Part shown: one piece after another, positions 33,279 through 39,121 of the stretch
Layout: each line of letters opens with the position of its first letter
Numbering within the stretch: position 1 is the first letter of the stretch
DNA from: CAYGOC01 sp964351495
GTDB taxonomy: Bacteria > Chlamydiota > Chlamydiia > Chlamydiales > SM23-39
Length of the DNA: 64,000 nucleotides
NCBI GenBank assembly: GCA_964351495.1
Contig: CAYGOC010000004.1
Coordinates: 39,381-103,380 of the forward strand
Direction: 5' to 3'
Notes under the pieces: model-generated
What the model was told of the DNA's origin: nothing
Seen by the model: the letters and a program-made list of their open reading frames with translations, nothing else
The model's database searches: none
Position numbers and translations under genes: made by a program

Positions 33279-33307
33279 GCCTACCTAGTGTTCGAGACCC
33301 GGTAGGC
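33279..33307. repeat. 7-bp inverted repeat GCCTACC/GGTAGGC
   Basis: Arms at 33279-33285 and 33301-33307, next to the DUF3987 -35. TTTT follows on the plus strand. It could be an operator or a weak terminator. Confidence 0.4.
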
Positions 33308-33321
33308 TTTTGGGTTTTTAT

Positions 33322-33492
33322 TTAAATTAAGTTCATACGACAGTAGTCCCTAACAATGTCTTCGTACCTAAGGGTTACGGTGTTAGGGGCTGTTTTTGTA
33401 ATGTATTTTTTATCGATTTCATAATCCAAAAATTGGTATTGTGTACCCCTGTATCCGGGGAATAAATATTTTTTTTTTGGAAATTTTTTCAT
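33322..33492 (-). CDS. small basic hypothetical protein
   Basis: 56 aa beginning MKKFPKKKYLFPGYRG. The ATG at 33492 has GGAGG 7 nt upstream; an in-frame upstream ATG (33510) has no site. The sequence is basic at the N-terminus and otherwise unrecognised. Its start overlaps the TGA of the frameshifted AlpA-like ORF (ATGA), indicating an originally coupled pair. Confidence 0.55.
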   Translation of the reverse strand: MKKFPKKKYLFPGYRGTQYQFLDYEIDKKYITKTAPNTVTLRYEDIVRDYCRMNLI

Positions 33493-33678
33493 TTTTGTTC
33501 CTCCATCCATTTGTGGAACTTAGTAGGGTTAATAACGGTTATTAATATGACTTAAAAATGAGTGTGAGTTAGTTGGATCTCTTTTGGAGATTATTTTTCT
33601 TAAGGTACCAAGTTTTGGAAACTCAAAGTAGTTATTCCATCGACTGATTGGAATCCATTGGGGTTGGTTGCTTTGCAT
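33489..33678 (-). pseudogene. second AlpA/excisionase-like small HTH gene, frameshifted
   Basis: From ATG 33678 (AGGAG 7 nt upstream) an uninterrupted 49-aa frame reads QPQWIPISRWNNYFEFPKLG and continues to TAA at 33531-33529. The WIPISxWNxY...FPxxGxLRxxI pattern is that of AlpA-like excisionases. Just before the stop, shifting frame by one nucleotide recovers the missing C-terminus, VINPTKFHKWMEEQK, ending in a TGA that overlaps the next gene. So either a 1-nt insertion broke the gene or the 49-aa product is now the functional form. The break falls inside a 17-bp palindrome (33529-33545). Confidence 0.65.
33529..33545. repeat. 17-bp palindrome TTAATAAC-G-GTTATTAA
   Basis: Perfect 8-bp arms around one base, the same 8-1-8 geometry as the int-upstream palindrome but a different sequence. 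It lies 37 bp upstream of the 33492 start. Confidence 0.5.
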
Positions 33679-33833
33679 TTATATGCTCCTGGTTAGGTTG
33701 TTTATATGGGTTTTTAAGAAAACAGAACGAAACTGCCGTAGAGAAAACTTTTTAAGTTGAGATGAAATAAATTAAAAAAGCCAGAAACGAGCTTGTTATT
33801 AGGAAAAGGATGCAAAAACCTTTTATAAATATA

Positions 33834-33863
33834 ATTATATCAAATAAAAACTTAACTTGTCAA
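33834..33863 (-). promoter_or_regulatory. consensus promoter TTGACA-18-TATAAT
   Basis: Minus strand TTGACA (33863-33858) and TATAAT (33839-33834), both perfect consensus hexamers. It fires toward the AlpA-like ORF at 33678, leaving a leader of roughly 145 nt. Confidence 0.8.
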
Positions 33864-33895
33864 CATCTACGCTGTTTTTTTCTATTTTACGGTTT

Positions 33896-34117
33896 TTACA
33901 CCCTGCCTTGTTCTTCTAAATATTCATAAATCGCCTCGAGATTCAAAAGGATCTTTTTTCCTATTTTACGGACGACTTTTTTTCTGAATTCCTCATTCGT
34001 GAATAGAAGGTGCCGAATGCCTCCTTCTGGGAATATTCCAAGACTTACAAACTGTTTAACCGTTAAGTATCTTATTGAAGGCAAAGCTGAGGTTTTTCTT
34101 TCTGTTTCTGCTGGCAT
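33896..34117 (-). CDS. AlpA/excisionase-like HTH regulator
   Basis: 73 aa. IRYLTVKQFVSLGIFPEGGIRHLLF is a winged-helix/MerR-like HTH core and KIGKKILLNLEAIYEYLEEQ the typical C-terminal wing. AlpA-type proteins activate or assist integrase excision and, in phage satellites, control the early operon. The start is backed by AAGGAG 5 nt upstream. It is the first gene from the right end; the repeats at 34195-34267 lie upstream and are plausible binding sites. Confidence 0.75.
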   Translation of the reverse strand: MPAETERKTSALPSIRYLTVKQFVSLGIFPEGGIRHLLFTNEEFRKKVVRKIGKKILLNLEAIYEYLEEQGRV

Positions 34118-34194
34118 ATTGCTCCTTTTTTTTGTGAAGTTTCGTAAGTAATACTAACAAAAGGTGGCAGCTAAAAAAAATTAGCGTAAGTAAG

Positions 34195-34213
34195 TTTTTT
34201 TTACGCATATTTT
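34195..34213 (+). repeat. 19-bp direct repeat, copy 1 (TTTTTTTTACGCATATTTT)
   Basis: Identical to 34249-34267, with a period of 54 bp (five helical turns), upstream of alpA. Confidence 0.75.
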
Positions 34214-34248
34214 ACTTGGTAGGGAAAACGTATGATTAGGTTCTTTAA

Positions 34249-34267
34249 TTTTTTTTACGCATATTTT
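34249..34267 (+). repeat. 19-bp direct repeat, copy 2
   Basis: Exact copy of 34195-34213. Confidence 0.75.
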
Positions 34268-34316
34268 TAACCCCTATTTTTTGGGAGATAAATAAAACTT
34301 CTTTGAAGGCTAGTAT

Positions 34317-34333
34317 GGCACAAATTAGGCACA
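34317..34333 (+). repeat. arm-type recombinase/excisionase site 3 (GGCACAAATTAGGCACA)
   Basis: An exact match, in opposite orientation, to 27061-27077, 118 bp inside attR. Contains GGCACA twice. Confidence 0.55.
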
Positions 34334-34450
34334 CTAGCTTACCACACTAGGCAACTAGCAAAAAAAGATGGCTACACCTAAAAAAACCTAACTAATTAAA
34401 TCCCTAGTTGTTAGAGTTGGTGGAAAGCTGCTATGTGTGGTGTTTAGGGA

Positions 34451-34494
34451 GACTGTTAATCCATTGGTCGCTTGTTCGAATCAAGCATCCGGAG
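34451..34494 (+). repeat. attR: 44-bp core direct repeat of tRNA-Asn
   Basis: Identical to 26859-26902; marks the right junction of the element. Confidence 0.93.
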
Positions 34495-34501
34495 ATTCCG
34501 A

Positions 34502-34527
34502 CCCACTCATTCAGAGTGGGTTTTTTT
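34502..34527 (+). terminator. rho-independent terminator just outside attR (likely the original tRNA-Asn terminator)
   Basis: CCCACTC-ATTCA-GAGTGGG followed by seven T. It lies 7 nt beyond the att core, where a tRNA terminator would have been before insertion. Confidence 0.85.
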
Positions 34528-34548
34528 ATTTAATAGTAAGAAAAGGTT

Positions 34549-35076
34549 ATGGAGAGTAGTTTTTCTGTTTGGATTGGGATCGTAGCTTCTTACATTGGTA
34601 TATTAGTTAGTATTACTCTAACTTTGTTTGGTTTTTATAGGAAAAGGGCAAAAATTAGCATCGATTCTGAAGCTTTAGAGTTTGATTTAGATAAGGAGTT
34701 TTCTAAAGTAATAGAAGAGCCTGTAAATGCTTTGGTTATTTCTATAGTAAACCATTCTAGTATCCCTATGACAATTAAAAGTATTAAGCTAATTTTTAGG
34801 GAGAGTAATAGCCAGAAAGAAGCCAGTTATGGCATTTATGCCCATAAGGCTTTAAAAGCTGTTCTAGGAAAAACACTTTTACAATCTGAGTCTGCTAGTT
34901 TTAAGCTGAGCTGTCGAGATGATAATGAGTCTATTGTAATCGAAAATCTGGAATCTATTGAAGTATTTTCTACTTATAATTTTAAATATCGTTCAGATAA
35001 TAAAGGGCTCAGCGAATCTATAAAAAGAGTTCAAAAATTCAGGGATATGCAAGAATCCTCAAAAAAAACTAACTGA
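34549..35076 (+). CDS. hypothetical membrane-anchored protein
   Basis: 175 aa. One N-terminal transmembrane helix (about 7-29; WIGIVASYIGILVSITLTLFG) with a basic cytoplasmic stop (YRKRAK). A soluble beta-rich domain of about 140 aa (NALVISIVNHSSIPMTIKSI) follows, suggesting an immunoglobulin-like fold. Not recognised. It overlaps the convergent antitoxin gene by 8 bp and lies in the decayed second unit of the tRNA-Asn tandem. Confidence 0.7.
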   Translation: MESSFSVWIGIVASYIGILVSITLTLFGFYRKRAKISIDSEALEFDLDKEFSKVIEEPVNALVISIVNHSSIPMTIKSIKLIFRESNSQKEASYGIYAHKALKAVLGKTLLQSESASFKLSCRDDNESIVIENLESIEVFSTYNFKYRSDNKGLSESIKRVQKFRDMQESSKKTN

Positions 35077-35371
35077 GCCTTAAATTTAGACCCAAAGCAA
35101 TAACTAAAGAAACCAATGTATGCCATTTAGGGTTTCCCTTTCCAGAAAGAGTCTTGTAAAGGCTTTCTCTCCCTAAGTGGGCTTTTTTTGCTAAATTTCC
35201 AATTCCACCTTGAGCTTCAGCTACATTTCTAAGAGCAATAAGAAAAAGTTGTTGAGATTCTTCATCTCCTTTAAGACTTTCTTCTAGAGCATCGTTTAGA
35301 TATGCAACAGCTTGGTCGTGGTCTTTGAGTTTTTCAAAAAGCCAATCTTCATATTTTTTATTTTTTACCAT
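35069..35371 (-). CDS. HigA-type antitoxin (HI1420 family)
   Basis: 100 aa. The N-terminal helices AVAYLNDALEES and the terminal HTH GGIGNLAKKAHLGRESLYKT...NPKWHTLVSLVIALG are the signature of the addiction-module antidote family that pairs with RelE/ParE-fold toxins. It would neutralise the upstream toxin and repress the shared promoter. The antitoxin frame is intact, but its partner is frameshifted. Confidence 0.87.
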   Translation of the reverse strand: MVKNKKYEDWLFEKLKDHDQAVAYLNDALEESLKGDEESQQLFLIALRNVAEAQGGIGNLAKKAHLGRESLYKTLSGKGNPKWHTLVSLVIALGLNLRLS

Positions 35372-35700
35372 ATTTTTTCTCCCTAGAGTGATATTCTTTT
35401 AAATATTCTTTTGCTTTGTTAATGTCTTTGGACTGAGATCTCTTATTTCCTCCACATAAAAATAGCACTACTTTATTGCCTATTTTAGAGTAATAAATTC
35501 TTATCCCTGGGCCCATAATGGATTCGCAATTCAGCTATCTCGTTACCTAAACCCTTACAATCCCCAAAGTTTCCTAATTTTAACCTAGCCAATCGAGAAA
35601 GAATTTTGGACTTTGTATGTATCTCCTTAAAGCTTTCAAACCATTCATCGAAAGGGATACGACCCGAAGGTGTTGTGTAAAATTCAATCTCTATTTCCAT
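35358..35700 (-). pseudogene. HigB/RelE-family toxin (HI1419 type), frameshifted
   Basis: From ATG 35700 the frame reads MEIEIEFYTTPSGRIPFDEW...ELRIHYGP, typical of the RelE/ParE-fold HI1419 family, then hits a stop at about 35485. The next frame continues as GIRIYYSKIGNKVVLFLCGG through the expected C-terminus, ending inside the start of higA. The break is at GGGCCCAGGG near 35508; removing one C restores a single ORF of about 113 codons. Toxin inactivation, or a sequencing error in a short homopolymer, explains this. Confidence 0.8.
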
Positions 35701-35764
35701 ATAACCTATATTGTATCTTTTTGGATACAAAATTTGCAAGGTTTAATTTTAAAAGGAACTCTAG

Positions 35765-35815
35765 ATTTTTTCCCCAAATTTTCCCCACTCGGTCACAAAA
35801 AATGGCTAAACTGAG
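35765..35815 (+). repeat. about 50-bp imperfect direct repeat, copy 1
   Basis: ATTTTTTCCCCAAATTTTCC onward to CTGAG. It matches 36703-36752 with a few substitutions; the two copies bracket the MNT-HEPN pair. Confidence 0.75.
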
Positions 35816-35952
35816 TGTTTTTTTTTGTTCCTAGTGGAATTTTTTACAACTAGGTTTTTTGAAGAGCATATTCAAATAAAATCTGAAGAGGTATCTAAAA
35901 TTGCCTTTTTAAGTTAAGATGAGTTTTCTGGTGTACAATATAGGGGTTTTAT

Positions 35953-36261
35953 ATGAAGTTTAAAGAAGTTTTACATAAGACTTCTTCGGAAAAAATTGAG
36001 GCCTTTTGTGCGAAGTATCACATTCGTTCTTTGGCTTTTTTCGGATCTATTCTAACCTCGAAATTTAAAAAAAATAGTGATCTAGATATTTTGATTTCCT
36101 TTGATCCTGAGTATGTACCAAACTTATTATCCTTTGTAAAGATTGAGGCTGAACTAACAGACCTTATGGGGAATAGAGTAGATTTAAGAACGGCGAATGA
36201 CTTGAGTCCCTACTTCCGAGAAGAGGTAATAAGACAAGCGGAAGTTTTCTATGGAAAGTAA
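35953..36261 (+). CDS. MNT-type nucleotidyltransferase (antitoxin of MNT-HEPN pair)
   Basis: 102 aa. G31-S32 followed by D43-x-D45 (FFGSILTS...NSDLDILI) is the minimal nucleotidyltransferase signature GS-x10-DxD, here complete. In characterised systems the MNT protein AMPylates the HEPN toxin and neutralises it. AGGGG precedes the ATG. The last 11 nt overlap the HEPN gene, a typical coupled pair. Confidence 0.88.
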   Translation: MKFKEVLHKTSSEKIEAFCAKYHIRSLAFFGSILTSKFKKNSDLDILISFDPEYVPNLLSFVKIEAELTDLMGNRVDLRTANDLSPYFREEVIRQAEVFYGK

Positions 36262-36601
36262 GGATTTAGCTAGACTCAAGCATATGCTAGATTCTACGAA
36301 AGCTATTCTTACCTTTTCCAAGGGGAGGATAAGAGCCTCTTTAGATAAAGACCGCCTTTTTTTATCTGCTGTTTTGAGAGAGTTAGAAATTATAGGAGAA
36401 GCAGCAGGGAAAGTTTCTGTTAAAACTAAAAAAAGATTTTCTGAAATGCCATGGAAGGAATTAGTAGGAATGAGAAATCGATTGATTCACGCTTACTTTG
36501 ATGTGGATCATGATGTTGTTTGGAAAACTATCCGTGAATATTTACCTTCTTTCCGAAAGCAGCTTGAAGAAATTCTTGAAGAATTTTATAGCTGCCCCTG
36601 A
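36251..36601 (+). CDS. HEPN (DUF86) ribonuclease toxin
   Basis: 116 aa. RX4HXY motif R75...H80-A-Y82 (MRNRLIHAYFDVD) is complete, as required for metal-independent RNase activity. DUF86 HEPN proteins cut RNA (tRNA or mRNA) and are blocked by the partner MNT through AMPylation of the motif Tyr. The overlap with the MNT gene supports a bona fide toxin-antitoxin module. Confidence 0.88.
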   Translation: MESKDLARLKHMLDSTKAILTFSKGRIRASLDKDRLFLSAVLRELEIIGEAAGKVSVKTKKRFSEMPWKELVGMRNRLIHAYFDVDHDVVWKTIREYLPSFRKQLEEILEEFYSCP

Positions 36602-36702
36602 AGTAATCAGAATAATTATTACTTAAGCTGATAGTAGGGAGGTTTTGATTTCTCTTCTTTTTTTGTATTCGCTTGTTTCTAAAGAGAATTCTTGAAGCTG
36701 AA

Positions 36703-36752
36703 ATTTTTTCCCAAATTTTCCCCACTTGATCACAAAAAGCAGCCAAATTGAG
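36703..36752 (+). repeat. about 50-bp imperfect direct repeat, copy 2
   Basis: Second copy of 35765-35815, directly after the HEPN gene. Confidence 0.75.
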
Positions 36753-36840
36753 CAATAGACAGCCAAAATAAGAAGGGTCTAACTTTTTAATTTTGTAGTT
36801 GTTATGATTGGCCTATTGTTGTGGAGTGTGGAAGGGAAAA

Positions 36841-36870
36841 GGACTGTTAATCCACTGGTCGCTTGTTCGA
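36841..36870 (+). repeat. degenerate third copy of the tRNA-Asn att sequence
   Basis: 30 bp matching tRNA-Asn from 26858 with one substitution (CCATTGG becomes CCACTGG), ending at TTCGA in the T-loop. Likely the distal end of an older insertion in the same tRNA. Confidence 0.8.
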
Positions 36871-37081
36871 TTCTCCCATTAATAATCTTATAAAAGTAGG
36901 AGGGAAGCCATTGCCTGTTATTGCTTCTAAAGCAAGAGGAGAGGTAATCCAAAGTGTAAAACTTTTTTTCTTTAAAAGAGGGAATGTTTTAATGAAATCT
37001 TTATAAAAACTAAAAGATTTGTATAAGAAAATAGTCCGTCTATGTTAGAATCCGCCTAATTTTAATCTTAGGAGGTTCAGT

Positions 37082-37495
37082 ATGTTAGGTGTTATGCAGA
37101 TAGCATTTCCTGCTGTTGTGACTTTATATGATCTGTGGCCTCTAAAGAAGGATACCGAGACAGCGAAAAAAGCAGCCTGGATTGGCTTTTCTATTTTGGT
37201 CCAAAATCGGCTTAACTATGGGATGAAAAAACTAGCAAGAAATGGCTTTATCCCTTTGTGTTTAAAAACCTCAGGGCGAGTTATGGTTTTAGCTCAAGCA
37301 AGTCAGAGATTAGCAGACAGGTACGGCTACTTTAGTAAAGAGGCTTTGGCGGGATACACTGTTACAGCTTTAGTGGTTTTTTTCGAAAGTAAAAGGACTC
37401 TTGCTCAAATCGCAATAAGTATGGCGGTTGGCTCTTTATTAGGGAGACTGTGGAGTTATGGAGCAGGCAAATCTCTAACTTTTAGGGCTTTATAA
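37082..37495 (+). CDS. hypothetical membrane-associated protein
   Basis: 137 aa with weak helices near 2-17, 28-44 and 92-125 (YTVTALVVFFESKRTLAQIA). Excellent GGAGG 6 nt before the ATG. Not recognised. A truncated paralogue of its segment KKDTETAKKAAWIGFSILVQ...RLNYGMKKLA is present at 40293-40397, so this is a small family in this genome. Possibly an inclusion-membrane-type protein; that is inference from the hydrophobic pattern. Confidence 0.7.
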   Translation: MLGVMQIAFPAVVTLYDLWPLKKDTETAKKAAWIGFSILVQNRLNYGMKKLARNGFIPLCLKTSGRVMVLAQASQRLADRYGYFSKEALAGYTVTALVVFFESKRTLAQIAISMAVGSLLGRLWSYGAGKSLTFRAL

Positions 37496-37516
37496 TTCCT
37501 GGAAGCCTTTACTTTT

Positions 37517-37891
37517 TTAACTCTCAAAAGCAGGTAGTTTTGACCAGTCGGGCCAGGTTAGCTCCCACAACCGGTAAATTTTGTTCTCTTTATATTCGGC
37601 AATTAATACTACCTCGATTTTTTTGGGAGATTCTTTAGGTCTAGCGGTGGTAATCCAAACTCTTACAGCAACCTTGTTTCCTTGTTCTACAAAGGTTTCT
37701 TCATCATACTCAACTTGATATTGAATGGGAGTTGCGTAATAGGTTTCATGGGATTCTAAAAATGTTTTGTAGTCCATTTTTTGCCCGTTGGTATATAGCA
37801 AGAACTGTTTATGGTAGTATTTAGGTATTAAAGAAGCATCCTTCTCTAATACCATTTTAAGAAACATTTCTTTTAATAAGTTCCCGTACAC
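37517..37891 (-). CDS. NTF2/SnoaL-like small protein
   Basis: 124 aa with a GTG start (AGGAT 8 nt upstream). The order helix, KYYHKQFLLYTNGQKMDYKTF, beta strands VAVRVWITT and KKIEVVLIAEYKENKIYRLWE fits the cone-shaped NTF2-like fold. Such domains bind small molecules or act as enzymes; the function cannot be told. It is downstream of the 37911 gene on the same strand. Confidence 0.65.
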   Translation of the reverse strand: MYGNLLKEMFLKMVLEKDASLIPKYYHKQFLLYTNGQKMDYKTFLESHETYYATPIQYQVEYDEETFVEQGNKVAVRVWITTARPKESPKKIEVVLIAEYKENKIYRLWELTWPDWSKLPAFES

Positions 37892-37910
37892 TGGTACACA
37901 TCCTATGTAT

Positions 37911-38981
37911 TTAGCTGGCCCTTGTTACATTTTTTTGAGAATCTGACTCGTATAGAGAAAACAAAGTTAACCTTTGATATAGCTTGTTTTTCTTAAAGAG
38001 ACTCCAAATTTCATCAAGTTGTTCTTGTTTTTTATATTCATTTTTTGAATTTGCAAGTATGTGAGTTTTTAAATAAGAATCGTACCAACAGTTGAGAAGC
38101 TCTTCGGAAATAGCTACAGGGCAGTTAGTAACATGCTCTTTTAGAAACTGTAAAAAGCCAGTTGCAGAGAAGAGTTTATTTTCTTCCCTTAAGTTGTCAA
38201 TACCAAGTATGGGACGTTGTAAAAGAAGAAAATGGCATGCTTGGTGAAAAGACTGTATTCCTCCCTCTACTAAAAGAAGTTGATCGGAAAGAAAATCTGA
38301 AGTGATGATGTCATCTCCAAAAACCGTTCCCGTTTTGGGACTGGTTTCGTCATCCCCATATACCAAAATGTAGTGGTTTAAGTGAGGACCTTTGCATCCC
38401 CATGTAGTGAGTGCAAAAGGCGTATGAAAACCTACTAAGCTTCCTATTGTTTTATCTAAATGCACTCTTTTTTCAGCAAGATGGGATACTACTGCATTTA
38501 TACATTTGGCTCCACTATCTTTTTGATGGCCTGTATATCCGTAAATCCAGACGGAATTTTTAGATAGATTCTGATCCAAAAAACGATAGGCTTTATCTGT
38601 TCCCTCTACGCTATAAGGAGCAGAATCTCCTACAATCTCAATGATGGGGGTGTTAAGAGCCAGTCCCATTTGAGTTAGGAGAGAAGACTTCATCTTTCTA
38701 TATCTTTTTTCTGTTAGAGCTAGGCTCCCATTTACCTTCTGCTCATTTCGGTGAATTCCGTAAAAATGGGCTTGCGTATTTTTATCATAAATATACTGCG
38801 TTGTCGGAGTTATATATTCTCCTTTTTTATTCTGGAAAAGATTTGTTAAGCGGTCTATAAAACAGGGATTTGTAGGTTTAGACGGTGGAGTTTCTACAAA
38901 AGATCCAGCAGGCAGTTTGCTCCCAAAACAACACAAAAGAAAAAAGCCCAAGAGAATAATAAAAAAATTACCCTTAATCAT
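37911..38981 (-). CDS. secreted hypothetical protein with LOG/SLOG-like Rossmann features
   Basis: 356 aa. Hydrophobic signal sequence (MIKGNFFIILLGFFLLCCFG) with Cys at 17-18; it may be a lipoprotein, though the lipobox is imperfect. In the middle, VWIYGYTGHQKDSG and LLLVEGGIQSFHQACHFLLLQRPILGI resemble the nucleotide-handling Rossmann core and EGGIGTxxE-like loop of the LOG/TIGR00725 family. A secreted form would be unusual. The assignment is tentative. Confidence 0.6.
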   Translation of the reverse strand: MIKGNFFIILLGFFLLCCFGSKLPAGSFVETPPSKPTNPCFIDRLTNLFQNKKGEYITPTTQYIYDKNTQAHFYGIHRNEQKVNGSLALTEKRYRKMKSSLLTQMGLALNTPIIEIVGDSAPYSVEGTDKAYRFLDQNLSKNSVWIYGYTGHQKDSGAKCINAVVSHLAEKRVHLDKTIGSLVGFHTPFALTTWGCKGPHLNHYILVYGDDETSPKTGTVFGDDIITSDFLSDQLLLVEGGIQSFHQACHFLLLQRPILGIDNLREENKLFSATGFLQFLKEHVTNCPVAISEELLNCWYDSYLKTHILANSKNEYKKQEQLDEIWSLFKKNKLYQRLTLFSLYESDSQKNVTRAS

Positions 38982-39121
38982 AGTCTTTTTTTTTAAGGGG
39001 TTAGACAGATGTAGAAAGAGGACATATTTTATGCTCTTTTTCTGTTAGCTCTGTTAGGATCGCAAAAAACCCCCTATATTTCAATATTTTTTTGGCTTTG
39101 TAAAGGCCAAAAATAGACAGC

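Larger units (their letters stand above)
26859..34494. mobile_element. 7.6-kb integrative element in tRNA-Asn (satellite-like island)
   Basis: Bounded by the perfect 44-bp att repeats. The left end carries a tyrosine integrase (+). All other recognised genes read toward it on the minus strand: AlpA-like proteins, small ORF, DUF3987, TerS-like HTH, hypothetical, GIY-YIG, membrane protein and HNH. The hypothetical at 28275-29144 follows int on the plus strand. No structural phage genes and no conjugation genes are visible. In the excised circle int and alpA would point away from the joined attP. The gene set (int, AlpA, replication protein, TerS-like) resembles phage satellites; this assignment is inference. 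Confidence 0.85.
34118..34548. other. right-end regulatory region of the island and junction (no gene)
   Basis: 431 bp without a supported ORF. From left to right: the alpA upstream region, a GCGTAA/TTACGC inverted pair (34184-34208), two 19-bp direct repeats, an arm-type site, the attR core, a terminator outside the element and the ribosome site of the next gene. Confidence 0.7.
36602..37081. other. 480-bp gene-free junction of the decayed tandem unit
   Basis: Holds the second copy of the 50-bp repeat (36703-36752), an att remnant (36841-36870), unexplained sequence around 36890-36980, and the GGAGG ribosome site of the next gene. No ORF with a credible start was found. Confidence 0.6.

Noticed and set aside
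33279..33311. tRNA-like fragment (TTCGA between GCCTACC and GGTAGGC)
   Set aside because: The T-stem does not pair and no D or anticodon arm is present, so only the inverted repeat is reported.
35766..36755. coding remnant in the 50-bp repeats (TEWGKFGEKI-like on the minus strand)
   Set aside because: A possible relic of an integrase or other gene, but too short and frame-inconsistent between copies to call.
39066..39118. hairpin GGCTTTGTAAAGGCC near the end of the 39122 gene as terminator
   Set aside because: The stem is bulged, and the T-run lies on the wrong side for the minus-strand gene.
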